Assembly: GCA_030272155.1 (NCBI GenBank) | Contig: CP126195.1 | Coordinates: 2,277,001-2,341,000, forward strand | Direction: 5' to 3' | DNA length: 64,000 nucleotides | Source: Tetradesmus obliquus | Lineage: Eukaryota > Chlorophyta > Chlorophyceae > Sphaeropleales > Scenedesmaceae | Shown here: one piece after another, positions 53,221 to 64,000 of the stretch | Position numbering within the stretch: position 1 is the first letter of the stretch | Layout: the number at the start of each line of letters is the position of its first letter | Notes under the pieces: generated by a model | What the model saw: only the letters and a program-made list of their open reading frames with translations | What the model was told of the DNA's origin: nothing | The model's database searches: none | Program-made: the position numbers and the translations under genes

Positions 53221-54221
53221 ATGATGCAACTTCAGCGTCTCGCAGTTGGCCAGGTCCGCACCAGCCTGTTGCTGCTGCTCCTGCTGTTGCTCTACCTGAC
53301 AACTCCTTTCCTCATGCCAGTTAGTGCTGACGCTCATTGGCATTTTGCAGAGGCCAACCATCAGCAGCCGAGCCAGCAGGACCATATGCAGGCCACTATG
53401 TGCCAAGCAGAAGCAGAACAAGGTATTGCAGCAGCTCAGCCCCTCTTACACGCCATGCATGCCAATCTAGACTGTATGTTGGCTTGGCACTGAATCAAGA
53501 TATCATCTGAAGGCACATTTCAGCATGTGCAGGCCGTGCTGTTGCTCATTATGGGGCGATGTCATGTGCGCAGGCAAGTGTTCGCCAGCCTGGCAAACGC
53601 ACAGCACCCTCAGCCATCCGCTGGTGCCCATCAGCAGCCGTTACAAGCTTCCAACAGAGCGCATGCACGTCTTGAGCATGTAATACCAGCAGCTTCTGTG
53701 TGCTGTTGTGTTCAGGTGAACAAGCGAGGCAAGGTGTCATCGCGGCCTGGTCCTGGCAGCCAGTCATCTGAAGAGGCACAGCAGCTGCTGGTGCAGCAGC
53801 AGCAAGGCGTGTCACCAGCAGAGGTCACAGCGCAGCTGGAGCAGCAGAAGCAGCAGCAGCAGCCACAAGTGCAGCCACCGCAGCAGCCTGCAGCAGCAGC
53901 AGCAGCAGCCGCCCCGCAGCAGGCTGGCAGGCAGGCAATCACAGAGACACCACAGGTGTGTCCCAGCTCAGGTTGATGCTATGGTTGTCACTACAGCCTT
54001 GCAGGAACTTTTTGCTTTCCCTGACTACTGCACACTCCTGCGTCAGCGATATCATCTTGCATACCATGGTGCGACATCCTCTTGAGGTGTGCCAGACAGC
54101 AACCTCGGCAATCGGACAGGCAAGGCAACTGTCGCCAGGTATCCCGTCACGAATGGCATATACCACCACTGCTCCTGCAGAGACCTCCAGGTTGTTTGCC
54201 ACGTGCATGGACCATGGGTTG

Positions 54222-54291
<70 letters not shown>

Positions 54292-54991
54292 TGCAGGTGG
54301 TTGTTGACCGCATGTTCAAGCGTGTGCTCACCTTTGCTGGCGCGCCAGTGGCGCTGGGCATGGTGCTGTTCCCGGTGTTCTGGTACCTCAAGGTGCGGCC
54401 TGCAGCTTAGTATCCATTCTTTGTTTTGTTGCTGTGTTGTGGCTCGCATGCGAATCCGCCGCCGTACTGCGTGACATACACATAAACCTTATGAAGGTGT
54501 GTGCTGGCGCGCATCCTGTGGATCCAGCTGGCGCCCCACAAAGGCTTTCCCTTGTCTGAATATATTCAAAGCTGCTGTAAATTTTGTATCAAGCCCTTCA
54601 CCCGTGCTTGCACCCTGGTTGGCGCGGCTGTTTACTCTCACTGTCATCTTGCAGGTGGTGCAGAAGCTGGAGCACCGGCTGTGGGTGGTGTCTTCCACGT
54701 CACACGAAGCATCACAAGCTCTTTAGTTGCATCACACCCTTCCTTGCTTGCACTCTATCTGCCTTATAACCTCCTCCTGTTCTCCTGCAGGTGGTGCAGA
54801 AGCTGGAGTACCCGCTGTGGGTGGTGTACGTCACGCAGGCGGCCATGTTTGGCGGCGGCCTGCTGGGCATTACGTATGGCATCCTGTCGACAAGCTGGGA
54901 CCCGCGCCGCGAGGGCAGTGCCCTGGGCTGGCAGGAGCTGAAGGCCAACCTGCCCATCCTGCTGAGCAAGAACAAGGAGCAGCAGCAGTGA
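53221..54991 (+). CDS. PAM68-like thylakoid membrane protein (photosystem II assembly)
   Basis: Secure exons: 53716-53955, 54297-54392, 54791-54991 (80, 32 and 66 codons plus stop), all in phase 0. A possible first exon 53221-53253 (MMQLQRLAVGQ) also ends in phase 0 but is uncertain, and no good transit peptide is seen. After a Gln/Pro-rich stretch comes VVVDRMFKRVLTFAGAPVAL, a first membrane segment ending FPVFWYLK. YPLWVVYVTQAAMFGGGLLG is the second. Then comes the family signature GILSTSWDPRREGSALGW and a short charged tail. In plants PAM68 helps early photosystem II assembly in the thylakoid; the function here is by family membership. Confidence 0.85.
54224..54290. repeat. CTG run before the PAM68-like middle exon
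   Basis: About 20 uninterrupted CTG units end seven bases before the splice acceptor GTGCAG at 54296. Confidence 0.95.
54650..54699 (+). repeat. Decayed copy of the PAM68-like last exon start
   Basis: Acceptor CTTGCAG followed by a copy of VVQKLEYPLWVV (here VVQKLEHRLWVV) lies 137 bp upstream of the real last exon, with its upstream pyrimidine-rich stretch also repeated (ACCCTT...TTGC). It then diverges. Confidence 0.85.
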
Positions 54992-55024
54992 GCTTTTTTT
55001 GCTTGCAGCTGGGCTGTTAGCGGG

Positions 55025-55518
55025 ATACCAGAGCTGAAGGCAACCTGCCCATTCTGCTCAGCAGGAATGGGCTGCAGCAGCAGTGAGGCTGCTATTGCAG
55101 CTGGGCTATGTGAGGGCAGTGCGCTGACCTGGCAGGAGCTGAAGGCCAACCTGCCGATTCTGCTCAGCAAGAACAAGGAGCTGAGGCTTTGGTAGAGCTG
55201 GGCTGTTGAGCTGGGAGGGCAGCGCCGGCAGACTGGCAGGAGCTCAAAGCTAACCTGCAAATTCTACTGAGCTAGAACAAGGAGCAGCAGCAGTGAGGCT
55301 TTGCTGCAGTTGGGCTGTTGAGTTGGGTGGGCAGTGCTGGCAGGAGCTGAAGGCCAAACCTTCCAATTCCGTTGAGCAAGAACAAGGAGCAGCAGCAGTG
55401 AGGCTGGTGTTGCAGCCAAGCTTTTGAGTTGTGTGGGCAGTGCGCTGGGGTGGTACGAGCTGAAGGCCAATCTGCCGATTTTGCTGAGCAGAACAAGGAG
55501 CAGCAGCAGTAAGGCTGG
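55025..55518 (+). repeat. Five degenerate tandem copies of the PAM68-like coding end
   Basis: The last ~110 bp of the gene (from GREGSALGWQELKANLPILL to the stop and ~20 bp beyond) recur at about 55025-55110, 55112-55214, 55215-55326, 55327-55430 and 55431-55518. Each retains most of ELKANLPILLS.NKEQQQ and, except the third, a TGA/TAA after it. All carry frame breaks or substitutions. They follow the true stop at 54991 and would be transcribed, if at all, as 3' UTR. Confidence 0.88.
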
Positions 55519-57219
55519 TGGAAGTTATGAGGGTCGCAGCACAAGCAGCAGCAGCAGACGCAGCACGGCTGCTGAGGCTGCCGCCAAAACAGGTGACCGT
55601 CTCCTGTGACAGCAGCAGCGTGCAGAAGCTGACAGCAGCAGCTTGCAGAAGCTGACAGCAGCACGCAGCAGCAACCATGAGTAGACATGGCCCTGGCTGC
55701 TGATGCATCAGCATATGGCGAGCAGCAGGAGCTGTGGGATGCATGTTCAGCTGCTAGCGGTGCCACTGTCACCACTGCAGCCGGGCAGAGGCCTGAAGTA
55801 GGCAGCCAGCGTGAAGCTGGAGGCAGGCGACAGCCTGGTGATGGTGCTGCTGGTGCACTCCTGGTGATGATGATGCCATCATCTAGTAGCGTTATGATGG
55901 CCGCTGGCAGACCCTGATGGCGCGCTGCAGGGCAGCTGCCGTGGTTTCCCTGGGCAGGCCTGCGTGTGTGTTTGCAGATTTTTGACAGCTTGTATGCAAT
56001 CATGGCAGGCCTTGACGGCTCAGCCTTTCAACCTGCATCTGGCGCTGTGTTTTTGCCTAGGCTGTTGAGCGGCAGGTGGAAGAACCTGTATTTGCGTATG
56101 CACAGAGCAAGAGGCTTTACTGGATTGTAAACACTGTTGTGTGCCCGCAGCAACGATGCGTGCTATGTCAGGCACCAAATGACACTGACAGTCACTGTCA
56201 GCACGGTGCTGCATGTGTGGGAATCATTGATACCCACAAATCAGAACATGTGTGACCAGCTCATACTGCTTGGGGGCTCCAATGTGATGTGAAACAAATG
56301 TGACGTGCCATTGTTACACATCGCGCAGCATTGCTTGAAGGTGCGCAGCTATGCATTTACCACGGTCCCTCGGGATCCTGGAGCCGTATAAATCCGTATA
56401 TTTACATCGTTGATTCTTGTGCAGTAAGAAGTTAGAACGCTGCAACTACGCGGACACTGCCAAGAAGCGCCCACACCGGCAGAGTAAATACAACCCTTGT
56501 CAATTTAAAAGGCACTGCAGTCAAGTCCCTGCAGCACTCTGCATGCCATGAAGCAGCACAGTGACGTCAATCACCTGCCCAAGGGCAAGGCCAGACAAAT
56601 CATAAGAAAAGTCCCTCGCGTCAAACTGAAGCATTCATCTGTTGAAACAAGTGCAGCTGTGTAAGAAAACAAGCAGCCTGATCTACAGTGATACATGCTG
56701 GCGTGCACAACAGAAACGCAGCCATGCGCAATCAACGCAGCGCGCCTATATGAATCTGAACTCCACAACAGGAACCTTGGATGGTTGCAGGATCACTAAC
56801 TGCCAGCTGGCTGGCTCTTGCACCGCCTCAGCCTTGTAAACCATCAGCAAAACCACAGCCGACATCTCTGCTGCCGCATCAGCATGCACAAATAACTTGC
56901 AGAACAATTGAAGATAGGCGGCTGTACATTGCGGGTACAGCCCAGACCAGTGGTTGCAAATAACAAGTAAACAGTACAGCTGTGCAGTCACGGGCCACAT
57001 AGGCATGATGGTTGACTCATGTCACAGCCATGTGCACGTCAACCCTGTCCAGCATGAACTCGCTGCAACGTCCCGAACATGTCAGCAATGTGCAACCACT
57101 GCCCTAGGTCTTGATGCAGCATATCCACGCAGCCTGGATCACATCTACCATGTAGCTGGTGCTGCTGCCACTGCATCCAAAGCCCTCCTCATGCACGGCA
57201 GCGCTGCTTCACACTCCCA
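55519..57219. other. Intergenic, nothing recognised
   Basis: Contains (CAGCAG)-rich stretches (55540-55680) and a TATA-like TATAAATCCGTATATTTA near 56391, not assignable to a gene. No coding signal. Confidence 0.4.
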
Positions 57220-59788
57220 CTACTGATGTTGCTGCTGCTGCTGCTGCTGCTGGTAGGCTGCTGCAAGGTGCTGCACCATAGCAGCAGGGTCTCCGCCAAA
57301 CATGCGCACACACATCGCCTCCATAGCAGCAGCAAACGCAGCAGTGTTGCCAAAGGGTGGCGCCGGCTGCCCTGCAGCAGCACCAGCAGCACCCACCCTG
57401 CCAGCGCCAGCAGCAGCAGCAGGCCCACCACCGCCCACAGCTGCAGCACCTAGCTGTGCACCCATATGATACAGCTCCCGCATTAGATCAGGGTTGATCA
57501 TCTGCTGCGCACCAGCCGCCGCGCCATTCGCTGCGGCGCCGTTCACTGCTGCTGCTGCTGCTGCTGCTGCAGCCGCGTCAGGCGCGCCCTGCTGCTGCTG
57601 CAGCTGCTGCGTCTGGCTGGGCACCCAGCGGCTCCAAGGCTGCTGCTGCTGCTGCGGGCCTGGCGTGCGGTACACCTGGTGGCTGTACTGCGGCTGCTGC
57701 CCTTGCGGGCGGTACACACGGTGCTGCACCACGCGGCGCTGCCCGCCATTGCCACCTCGCGAACGCCCACCCCCTGCACCCCCTGCTGCTGCATTGTCCC
57801 CGCCATCACCGCCGTCTGACATGCTTCCCTCCTCACCACCATCTGCTGCTCCTGATGGCAACCCCGCCATCGGCATGCCCATTGGCATTGCTGGGCCGCC
57901 ATAGCCGCCGGCGCGGTAGCCGGCTGCTGCTGCTGCTGCTGCTGCTTCGTCTGGGCGCAGCGCGCCTGGTGCAGGGGAGGCAGAGGCTGGGGTGTCTACC
58001 TGGTAGTCCTGCAGGGTGCTTGGGGCGCGGCGGTTGCGGCTCTGCAGTTGCACAAGGAAGACAAGAGAAAAGAAGAGCAGCAGCAGGCGGCGGGCTGTCA
58101 GTGGCAGTGATGATGATGCCTGCGTTGCCATGGTGTATGGCATGGTGCGGTGCGTCATAGCCAGCGTCAGACTGGCAAGCAAGGGCAGACACGACTGGAT
58201 CTGAGTGCGAGCATCAGCACGTGCGTCCCTGTCCCTGTGCTACGTCTCCACCACCCGCACAGCAGCGCTGCTGCCGACTCTGCTGACGCCCTTTCCCTCC
58301 CACAAGCCATAAACATGCATCGCTCAACTCCTGATTCGCTGTTTCGAAAACCACAAGCAGATATCGTTCAGCTGATGATTCGTCAGTCATAAGCCATAAA
58401 CAGCTACGGTTCAACTTATACTTCATTCAAGTCTTTCAAGTTTAGATTTAGATAAAAGCTCACCTTGCGTGGGCCCAGCTCGTCCAGGTTAGCCATCAGG
58501 TCTGCCTCATCCCGCTTGCCCCTGCCCCGGCCGCGGCCCCTGCCAGTCAGCCCAGCCTGCAGCTGCTGCAGCATGATCTCTTGCTGCCAGTCCTCCCACT
58601 CCTCCTTCACCCCAGCCAGCAAGCCCTTCTCTGCAAGCCTGTGCCAGCGCTGCGCCAGCGTGTCACCAGCAGCAAAGCGCGCCAGGTACACCTGATACTC
58701 AGCATGCACCTCTTGAGGCTCGGAAGCATCAGGAGGCGGCAGCGGCGGCAGCGATGCCTGCGGCGCTGCTGCTGCTGCTGCTGCTGCTGGAGGCAGGTCC
58801 AGCTGCTGTGGGGGCAGCGGGGAGGCTGCAGGCGCAGGGGAGGGCGAGGGAGCAGGCCGCACCAGGGGAGACGCGGGGGGCATACCGACTGGCACTGCTG
58901 CTGCTGCTGCTGCTGCTGCGTCCACTTCAGCGGGCAGCTCCTGCTTGACATTGACTGGCTCATTGTAGTCTGCTACCTGCTGCTGCTGCTGCTTGACCGG
59001 CGCGCTGCCATCAGCTGCCTGCTGCTGCTGCTGCTGCAGCGCGTCCCGCAGCTGGGTCAGCTGGCTGAGCAGCGGTGAACCAGCTGCTGCTGCTGCTGCT
59101 GGGTCTGCTGCGTTTGCCAGCGCTGCTGCTGTTGCTGCTGCTAATGCTGCTGGGGCATCTGCCTGCCCAGCTTGCTGCATTCCTGCAAGGCTTGCCAGGA
59201 AGCTGGGGGGCACCAAGCCAGGCTCGCCTGCTGCAGCTTTTGCTGCTGCGATTGCTGCCAGCGCTGCCTGCAGGCCTCCGGCACCCTGCGCCTGCTGTGC
59301 GAGCGCCGCTGCAAGGTTGCTGCTGCTGTTGACGTTGTTGCCTACCAGCGCAGCGGCCAGGTCGCCGCCAGCAGCTGCTGCTGCCAAGCCTTCAGCATTG
59401 CCTGCTGCGGCAACGTCAAGTGCCGGGTTGTAGTCTGCTGCAAGGCCGCCTGCCGCCCCTGGTGAGGCTGCAGGAGGCTTTGCTGCTGCATCTGGGCTGC
59501 CCTCCTTGCTTGCGCTGCCTGTAGTGCCTGCGTTGTTTACGTTGGGCACAGCATGCACGAAGCCGTCACAGTCGACAGGAGCCGGATGGAAGCAGCGGTC
59601 GCTGCCGTTTGGGACTCCGCTGGCGTTGTTGGCTCCTGCAAAACCGCTGCTACCCACCAGCAAGGTGTAGGGCTGTTGCTGCTGACTGCTGATCTGTGCG
59701 CGCTTCACAACGGTTGCAGCAGCCGCATCTGCTGTTGGTGGGTGCAGGTAAGGCTGATAGTCCGTGCTGCTTGGCAGCAGGTTGAAGC
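57220..59788 (-). CDS. Ala/Gln-rich low-complexity protein, function unknown
   Basis: Two exons on the minus strand, 59788-58464 and 58041-57220, join in phase 0 (...ELGPRK|SRNRRAP...), giving at least 715 residues. The first begins in phase 1, so at least one 5' exon is missing. Most of the protein is poly-Ala, poly-Gln and Pro-rich. The ordered part, near the exon join, reads HAEYQVYLARFAAGDTLAQR, KEEWEDWQQEIMLQQLQ, a GRGRGRGRGK stretch and DLMANLDELGPRKSRNRRAP. The acidic/basic pattern and RG repeat suggest a nuclear or RNA-binding role, but I recognise no family. The second exon is Gly/Gln/Ala-rich with VYRPQGQQPQYSHQVYRTPG. Confidence 0.7.
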
Positions 59789-60834
59789 CTGCAGGCGGAC
59801 ACGGTACACCAGGGTCAACAGTGGGAAGCGGTGGGGCGTAAGCAGGAAAGTGAGTGAGCGTGACGCAAGCACAAACACAAGCCTGCAGCACGCACCAAAA
59901 CTCAGCAGTTGTGAAAAACATCGAATCAGAGTGGCAAGCGCCTGCAACGCTAACGCCCACCACCTGCCGGCAAGGTGACCGCACAGGGTGGGTGACGCCG
60001 GATGCGGGCTTACACGTCCGACTGCCAGGAGCTGCGACAGCACAATATTAAAACGTACTCACCCTCACCCTTCCTCTTTGGCATGTCTGCACTGTATCGC
60101 ACACAGCAATCAACTGTGGGAAATTCACCTGCAGGCACCAACAGCAGCAAGGCACAGAAATGAGCGAAGGCGAAAGCTTATCAACATAGCATACACGCAA
60201 AATGGTAAAGGGCTGCGGCACACTGCCATAGGCTCATGCCAAGTACCTGGACAACCAGACCTGGACTGGCAAATTGAATGCTGCAGGCGCACAAGCTGTG
60301 CATATATAACATATGAATGAGACGAGAAAGCTGTTGAGAGGTTGATTCGGTGATGCAAACAGAATCCGGTGAGTTTGCCTGGCGTGCCACCAAGGTGTTG
60401 TGCTCACCCTCTGTCCACGTTTGCAGGGGTGCTGCCTTCAGGGGGTATAAATACCTTAAAGGATAACTGACGGTTGACAGGAGGCCGTCAAAGAACTCCG
60501 CTTTGCTACAGTCCGCTGTGCTGCAGCAGCTGAAGACCGAACAGCTGAAAAGCTCTCAGGGCTGATGCATTAGTTGCAGGTAAGCCGTAATCATTTTACA
60601 ATCACACCATGCAGGGAGCTTGAAAGCTCGAGTACGTGTGTGTAGGTGGCCATCGTAACAGTGGTATTAGCAACCAGCGCAACAGCCGCTTCCATGGTCT
60701 TTATTCTATCACGTATCCAGTGATATTAACTGCAAGGATCATGCCTTGCCCCAGCAGCACACACACGATGATCAATCCTGCCTGCGAAGGCCGTGCTGTG
60801 GTGTGAACACCAGATAAGCCGGAACTAGCCAATA
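59789..60834. other. Intergenic; TATA-like element at 60442-60456
   Basis: GGTATAAATACC at about 60443-60454 is nearly palindromic and could serve as a TATA box in either direction. The 5' exon and promoter of the minus-strand Ala/Gln-rich gene should lie here, but no exon could be fixed. Confidence 0.4.
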
Positions 60835-61212
60835 TCACATGCAATAACCGTATTGCCTGGTTGCAACGGCGAATGCTGTTGGCTGGCAGCGATCACGTGG
60901 TGTCTGCCACTGGCGGTTTGTCAACTCGTCCAGCGCACCTTGCAGCCAAAGAGAAACTCTCTCATACGCAAGATCCATGCTCAGGTGCTCGGGACACGCA
61001 GCTGCACCTTCTGTCGTAGAATTGGCGCTCTGCTGAGCAGCGTTTGACCGGTCAACTTCTTGAAGCCTCTTCGTCAGCAGCTGACACAGGTGAGTAATCT
61101 CGGGCCAGCCCACGCTGGCACCCAACCACACAATCACACGCGCCGTGACTTGAGCAAAGCACTCACGTTGATGTTGCCTGCCGCCTGGGGCTGCTGGCAG
61201 ATTGTCCATCAT
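60835..61212 (-). CDS. Small unknown protein or exon
   Basis: 125-codon open frame starting MMDNLPAAPGG. The middle (LLTKRLQEVDRSNAAQQSAN, MDLAYERVSLWLQGALDELT) looks helical and coding-like. Donor- and acceptor-like sites (AAC|GTGAGT near 61165, GTGTCAG near 61080) suggest it may be spliced, in which case only the C-terminal 80 residues are real. No family recognised. Confidence 0.3.
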   Translation of the reverse strand: MMDNLPAAPGGRQHQRECFAQVTARVIVWLGASVGWPEITHLCQLLTKRLQEVDRSNAAQQSANSTTEGAAACPEHLSMDLAYERVSLWLQGALDELTNRQWQTPRDRCQPTAFAVATRQYGYCM

Positions 61213-61954
61213 GAAGCCAGCACCAACATCGTGTTACACAATGTGCATGGTCGGACCATGCACGATTTGTGTGCTCTGGATGTGGTGGATGAGGTGGCAG
61301 TGTTACATCAACTTTGTTGCCAAGTCGCTTGCTACTGTTTGATGTTGACCTTGACTTGCTGAATGAATCATACTGCATGCTTCATGCTGCACTCTGTGGT
61401 GTTGCATTTATTGGCACCACCCTCAGGGCGTGAACAGAAAGAAAAAGAACACTGCAGCAACGGCAGCACTTGCTGAACGCACATCAACTCCATGTACCCT
61501 GATACAGGATCTGTGAGGATTCCCACTGCTCCCCTGCCAGTACTGGCAGCACCTAGTTGCTGCCTGAGTGCGCCATATTCAGACTGCAAGCTGAAGATGC
61601 ACTGCACCTAGTCGCTGCTAGCCCGGCGGCCTAACAGCGCCTAGTATGCCTTTCAAGCGCCACCATCCAATCAACTTTGTTTATTCAATTCAACATATGA
61701 ATGAACAACAGTTGTTATTGGATGCATGCAATGCAACACACAACTTGTCTACAGCTGCCAGCTGTGATTTCAAGCTTGGCTGGCAGCCAACACCAATCCT
61801 GGAGGAACGCTGACATGCCCGCCCAGCCTGGGGTCCACTAAACCAAAGACAGAACCTGCAATCAACGTTCCATCACAACGCTGCACAGTAGCAGGGCATA
61901 TCAAATGGCATGCGCACCCTTGAAGGCTGTCAAGGCCACCCGCTGACACTTGCA
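61213..61954. other. Intergenic, nothing recognised
   Basis: No coding signal on either strand beyond short chance frames. It should include the 3' end of the minus-strand cupredoxin gene. Confidence 0.4.
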
Positions 61955-63153
61955 CTATGCACCACCAGCTCCACTCATGCCTGCAGGCGCTGCAGCAGCA
62001 GGCACTGCAGCAGCAGGCGCTTCAGCGGCAGGCGCTTCCGCAACATACACTTCAGCAGCAGGTGCTTCAGCCGCAGGGGCCCCTGCGCCGCCCCCACACG
62101 TCACCTGCACCAGCAGCTTCTGCCCGCGCTGGCAGTGCCGCCCCTGGCCGTTCTGGCAGGCCAGCCAGAAGGCTGGTGCGTCCTGCTGCTGCACGGTGTA
62201 GGTGATGTTGCCGCTGCCAGCGAGTGGCGCAAGCTCCACGCCAGTGGATGCACTCCAGTTGGCTGGGCAGGCGCCTGCTTGTGGCGGTGTACATATGGGA
62301 TGCGGTAAAACCAGAGACAGGGGGAGCACATGAGTGTGTGAATGAAGATGTGTGTGTATGAGAGGGCGAGACAGGGGGTTGAAGTACTGCTGGAAAGGCA
62401 CAGCTGTGGCTGCCTCAACATGGTGCTCGTGAACTGCCAGCATGCTGCTTCAAGCAACAACAAAAGGATGATAGCAACCGCACTGCATTGCACCCTCCTT
62501 CCCTTCCACCATGCCTGCAGCTGCACAGCATGCTCGATACACACCTGTGTCGGTTGCGTTATTGAACACCTTGAACACGCCATGGTTGCCGCTGCTCCAC
62601 ACAAAGCGAATCTGGTCTCCAGGGCAAGCTGTGGCGAGGGGCGGGTAGGTGATGTTGCTGGGTGGGATCACCCACGGGTCGATTTCAAACAGCGTGGCAG
62701 CTGCAGCGTACTGCAGCGGCAGGCAGCATACTGCTGCATGGCGGCATTCAGCAAAGCACACAAGGCTAGCATGAGTTGAAGCGTGATGGAATTATTATGT
62801 TGATGTGCTGGTAAAGTGCAGCTCCCCTGCATTCCGTTGTTGTCTTCAGCAGCTTTTGTCTGCTTGCTAGCACGTCTGACTAGCAAGGTGCAGCAATGCC
62901 ACCTGTCAGGCAGTGCATGGGTTGTGTGGACAGAGCAACACGAGGAGCTTCAGGCAGGCTGCTGAGCAGCACTTGTTATGCTTCAAAAGAAAGGCCTCAA
63001 AAGCAATGCTTGCTTGAGCAATCGTAACTCACTCTGCCATGCGGTAGAAGATGATGCTGAGGTGATTTGTGAAGCGGGTCGAAAGGCCTGCTGCAGCTGT
63101 GACCACCAGCACTGCTCACCTGCAGCTGTGAGCAGCAAAGCTAGCGGCACCAT
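61955..63153 (-). CDS. Small secreted cupredoxin (stellacyanin/phytocyanin-like)
   Basis: Exons, minus strand: 63153-63120, 62700-62545, 62274-61955; 510 nt = 169 aa, all in phase. The start MVPLALLLTAAAATLF is a short signal peptide; an upstream in-frame start is possible. IDPWVIPPSNITYPPLA and CPGDQIRFVW match the cupredoxin N-terminal strands. The copper ligands would be His51 (SSGNHGVF), Cys103, His110 and Gln115 in WLACQNGQGRHCQRGQK. Gln as the axial ligand and the HCxxGQ spacing are as in stellacyanins; Cys-to-His spacing is two residues longer than usual. After C123 comes an Ala/Pro/Glu-rich tail (APAAEAPAAEV...) ending MSGAGGA. Likely role: electron transfer or metal binding at the cell surface. 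Confidence 0.8.
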
Positions 63154-64000
63154 TTCCAAGAGAGCAAAATAGGTATAGGAGGTTGTAAGAATTATTTGAA
63201 ATCCGTCGATGTCCTGTAGTTCCCTGATATCGCTGATCTGTGGTTGCTCCAAGGTGTTCAATGAACGTCACCAATGATCGCCACGGCCACACTCGTTGCT
63301 CAATGCGGTTTAAACACCTCACGTTTGATTGGTATACGATGCTGTGGCTTCAACGGCACACGTCTCAGCAAGTGCAACTAGGGTTCTGACGAATGTCCCG
63401 GTGGCGGTTACAAGGCCGAGATACAGGTGGCAAACTCTTGCGGCTAACGTCTTGATCGTGACAGTAAGACCCAAGCACACAAACACATCTTCTCTGACAG
63501 CTATACACAAGCTCAATATTGACAAGCAAATAATGTAACACAGCAGTGGTCTTACACCCTTCAGAGGTCACCTTCTTTTGGTGGAGGCCTTGCATTGCAC
63601 GGCGCAAATGCCTTTGCTTTGTGCCTGATGAAACAAGCATCATTATGCTCACTCCTTATCACACAGGTGCCATCACCGCACATGCCACCTCACAAGCGCG
63701 GCATCATGCTGCACTTGCCATCATGGCAATTGCATCACAGCTTGTCACCCATGCAAGGCCACCAGCGGCAGCACGTCACAATGCACGGAACAGTAGCCTA
63801 AGCCTGAGGGGGATTTTGATCACCATTCAAAGTAGCTCAACACCACAGGTCGGCTGGGGCCGATCCGTCTCCATCAATGCAACCACAGCAACAGCAACAG
63901 ACAGCAGCACAGACCTGCTGGTCGTGCCGTGCCAGGCAGAGGCCTGACGCTGCATGACTCAACCCACGGATGCGCCATGCACTTGCCGAAGGGAGCATTC
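63154..64000. other. No confident gene
   Basis: A plus-strand frame at 63546-63947 has some coding-like stretches (SLRGILITIQSSSTPQVGW) after an acceptor-like CACACAG at 63667, but no motif. It could be an exon of a gene extending beyond the window. Confidence 0.35.

Overview
The window is nuclear DNA of a green alga, most likely a chlorophycean. The support is: multi-exon genes with GT-AG introns, very many CAG/CTG runs giving poly-Ala/poly-Gln, a plastid photosystem-assembly protein (PAM68 type), a subtilase with a sushi-like domain as in algal wall proteases, and a plant-type LINE beside Ty3/Gypsy elements. I cannot name the genus. There is no sign of bacterial operons, tRNA or rRNA genes, or CRISPR.

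Layout. 1-3266: no gene seen. 3267-6576 (-): conserved, probably plastid-targeted protein with a GSN motif. 7782-10979 (+): TrmL-type tRNA 2'-O-methyltransferase, six exons that join in frame to 259 aa. 13231-13560 (+): end of an unknown gene. 14718-31316: a nest of mobile elements. It holds two nearly identical 543-bp miniature LTR elements carrying a tRNA-like core (14718-15260 and 17327-17869), an 80-bp LINE tail with its own target duplication, a near full-length LINE (about 17890-23626), and a 5'-truncated Ty3/Gypsy chromodomain element. The Ty3 element is split by a 2993-bp non-autonomous CACTA transposon (25570-28562). 32635-40820 (+): secreted subtilase-like protein, 15 exons, 898 aa, with the catalytic Ser replaced by Pro. 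42086-45889 (+): second Ty3/Gypsy element, with a PHD finger inside its polyprotein. 46645-47003: tandem repeat. 47231-47559 (-): orphan exon. 48740-52848 (-): FAD-dependent DAO-family oxidoreductase, eight exons, 524 aa. 53221-54991 (+): PAM68-like thylakoid protein. 57220-59788 (-): Ala/Gln-rich protein. 61955-63153 (-): small secreted cupredoxin, 169 aa.

Host genes. They look unrelated in function and are not co-regulated in any visible way. Most exon joins were checked by reading phase, and several models close exactly in frame from ATG to stop.

Most unusual observations. (1) In four of the host genes, short tandem duplications run across exon edges and leave decayed copies of the exon end, splice site included, in the adjoining intron or 3' flank; I count eight independent sites. 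(2) The miniature LTR element shares a 26-nt polypurine-tract/LTR junction with the neighbouring Ty3 element, which suggests that family mobilises it, and it carries tRNA-type box A and box B sequences. (3) A CACTA element sits in a Ty3 reverse-transcriptase/RNase H gene with an exact CAG target duplication.
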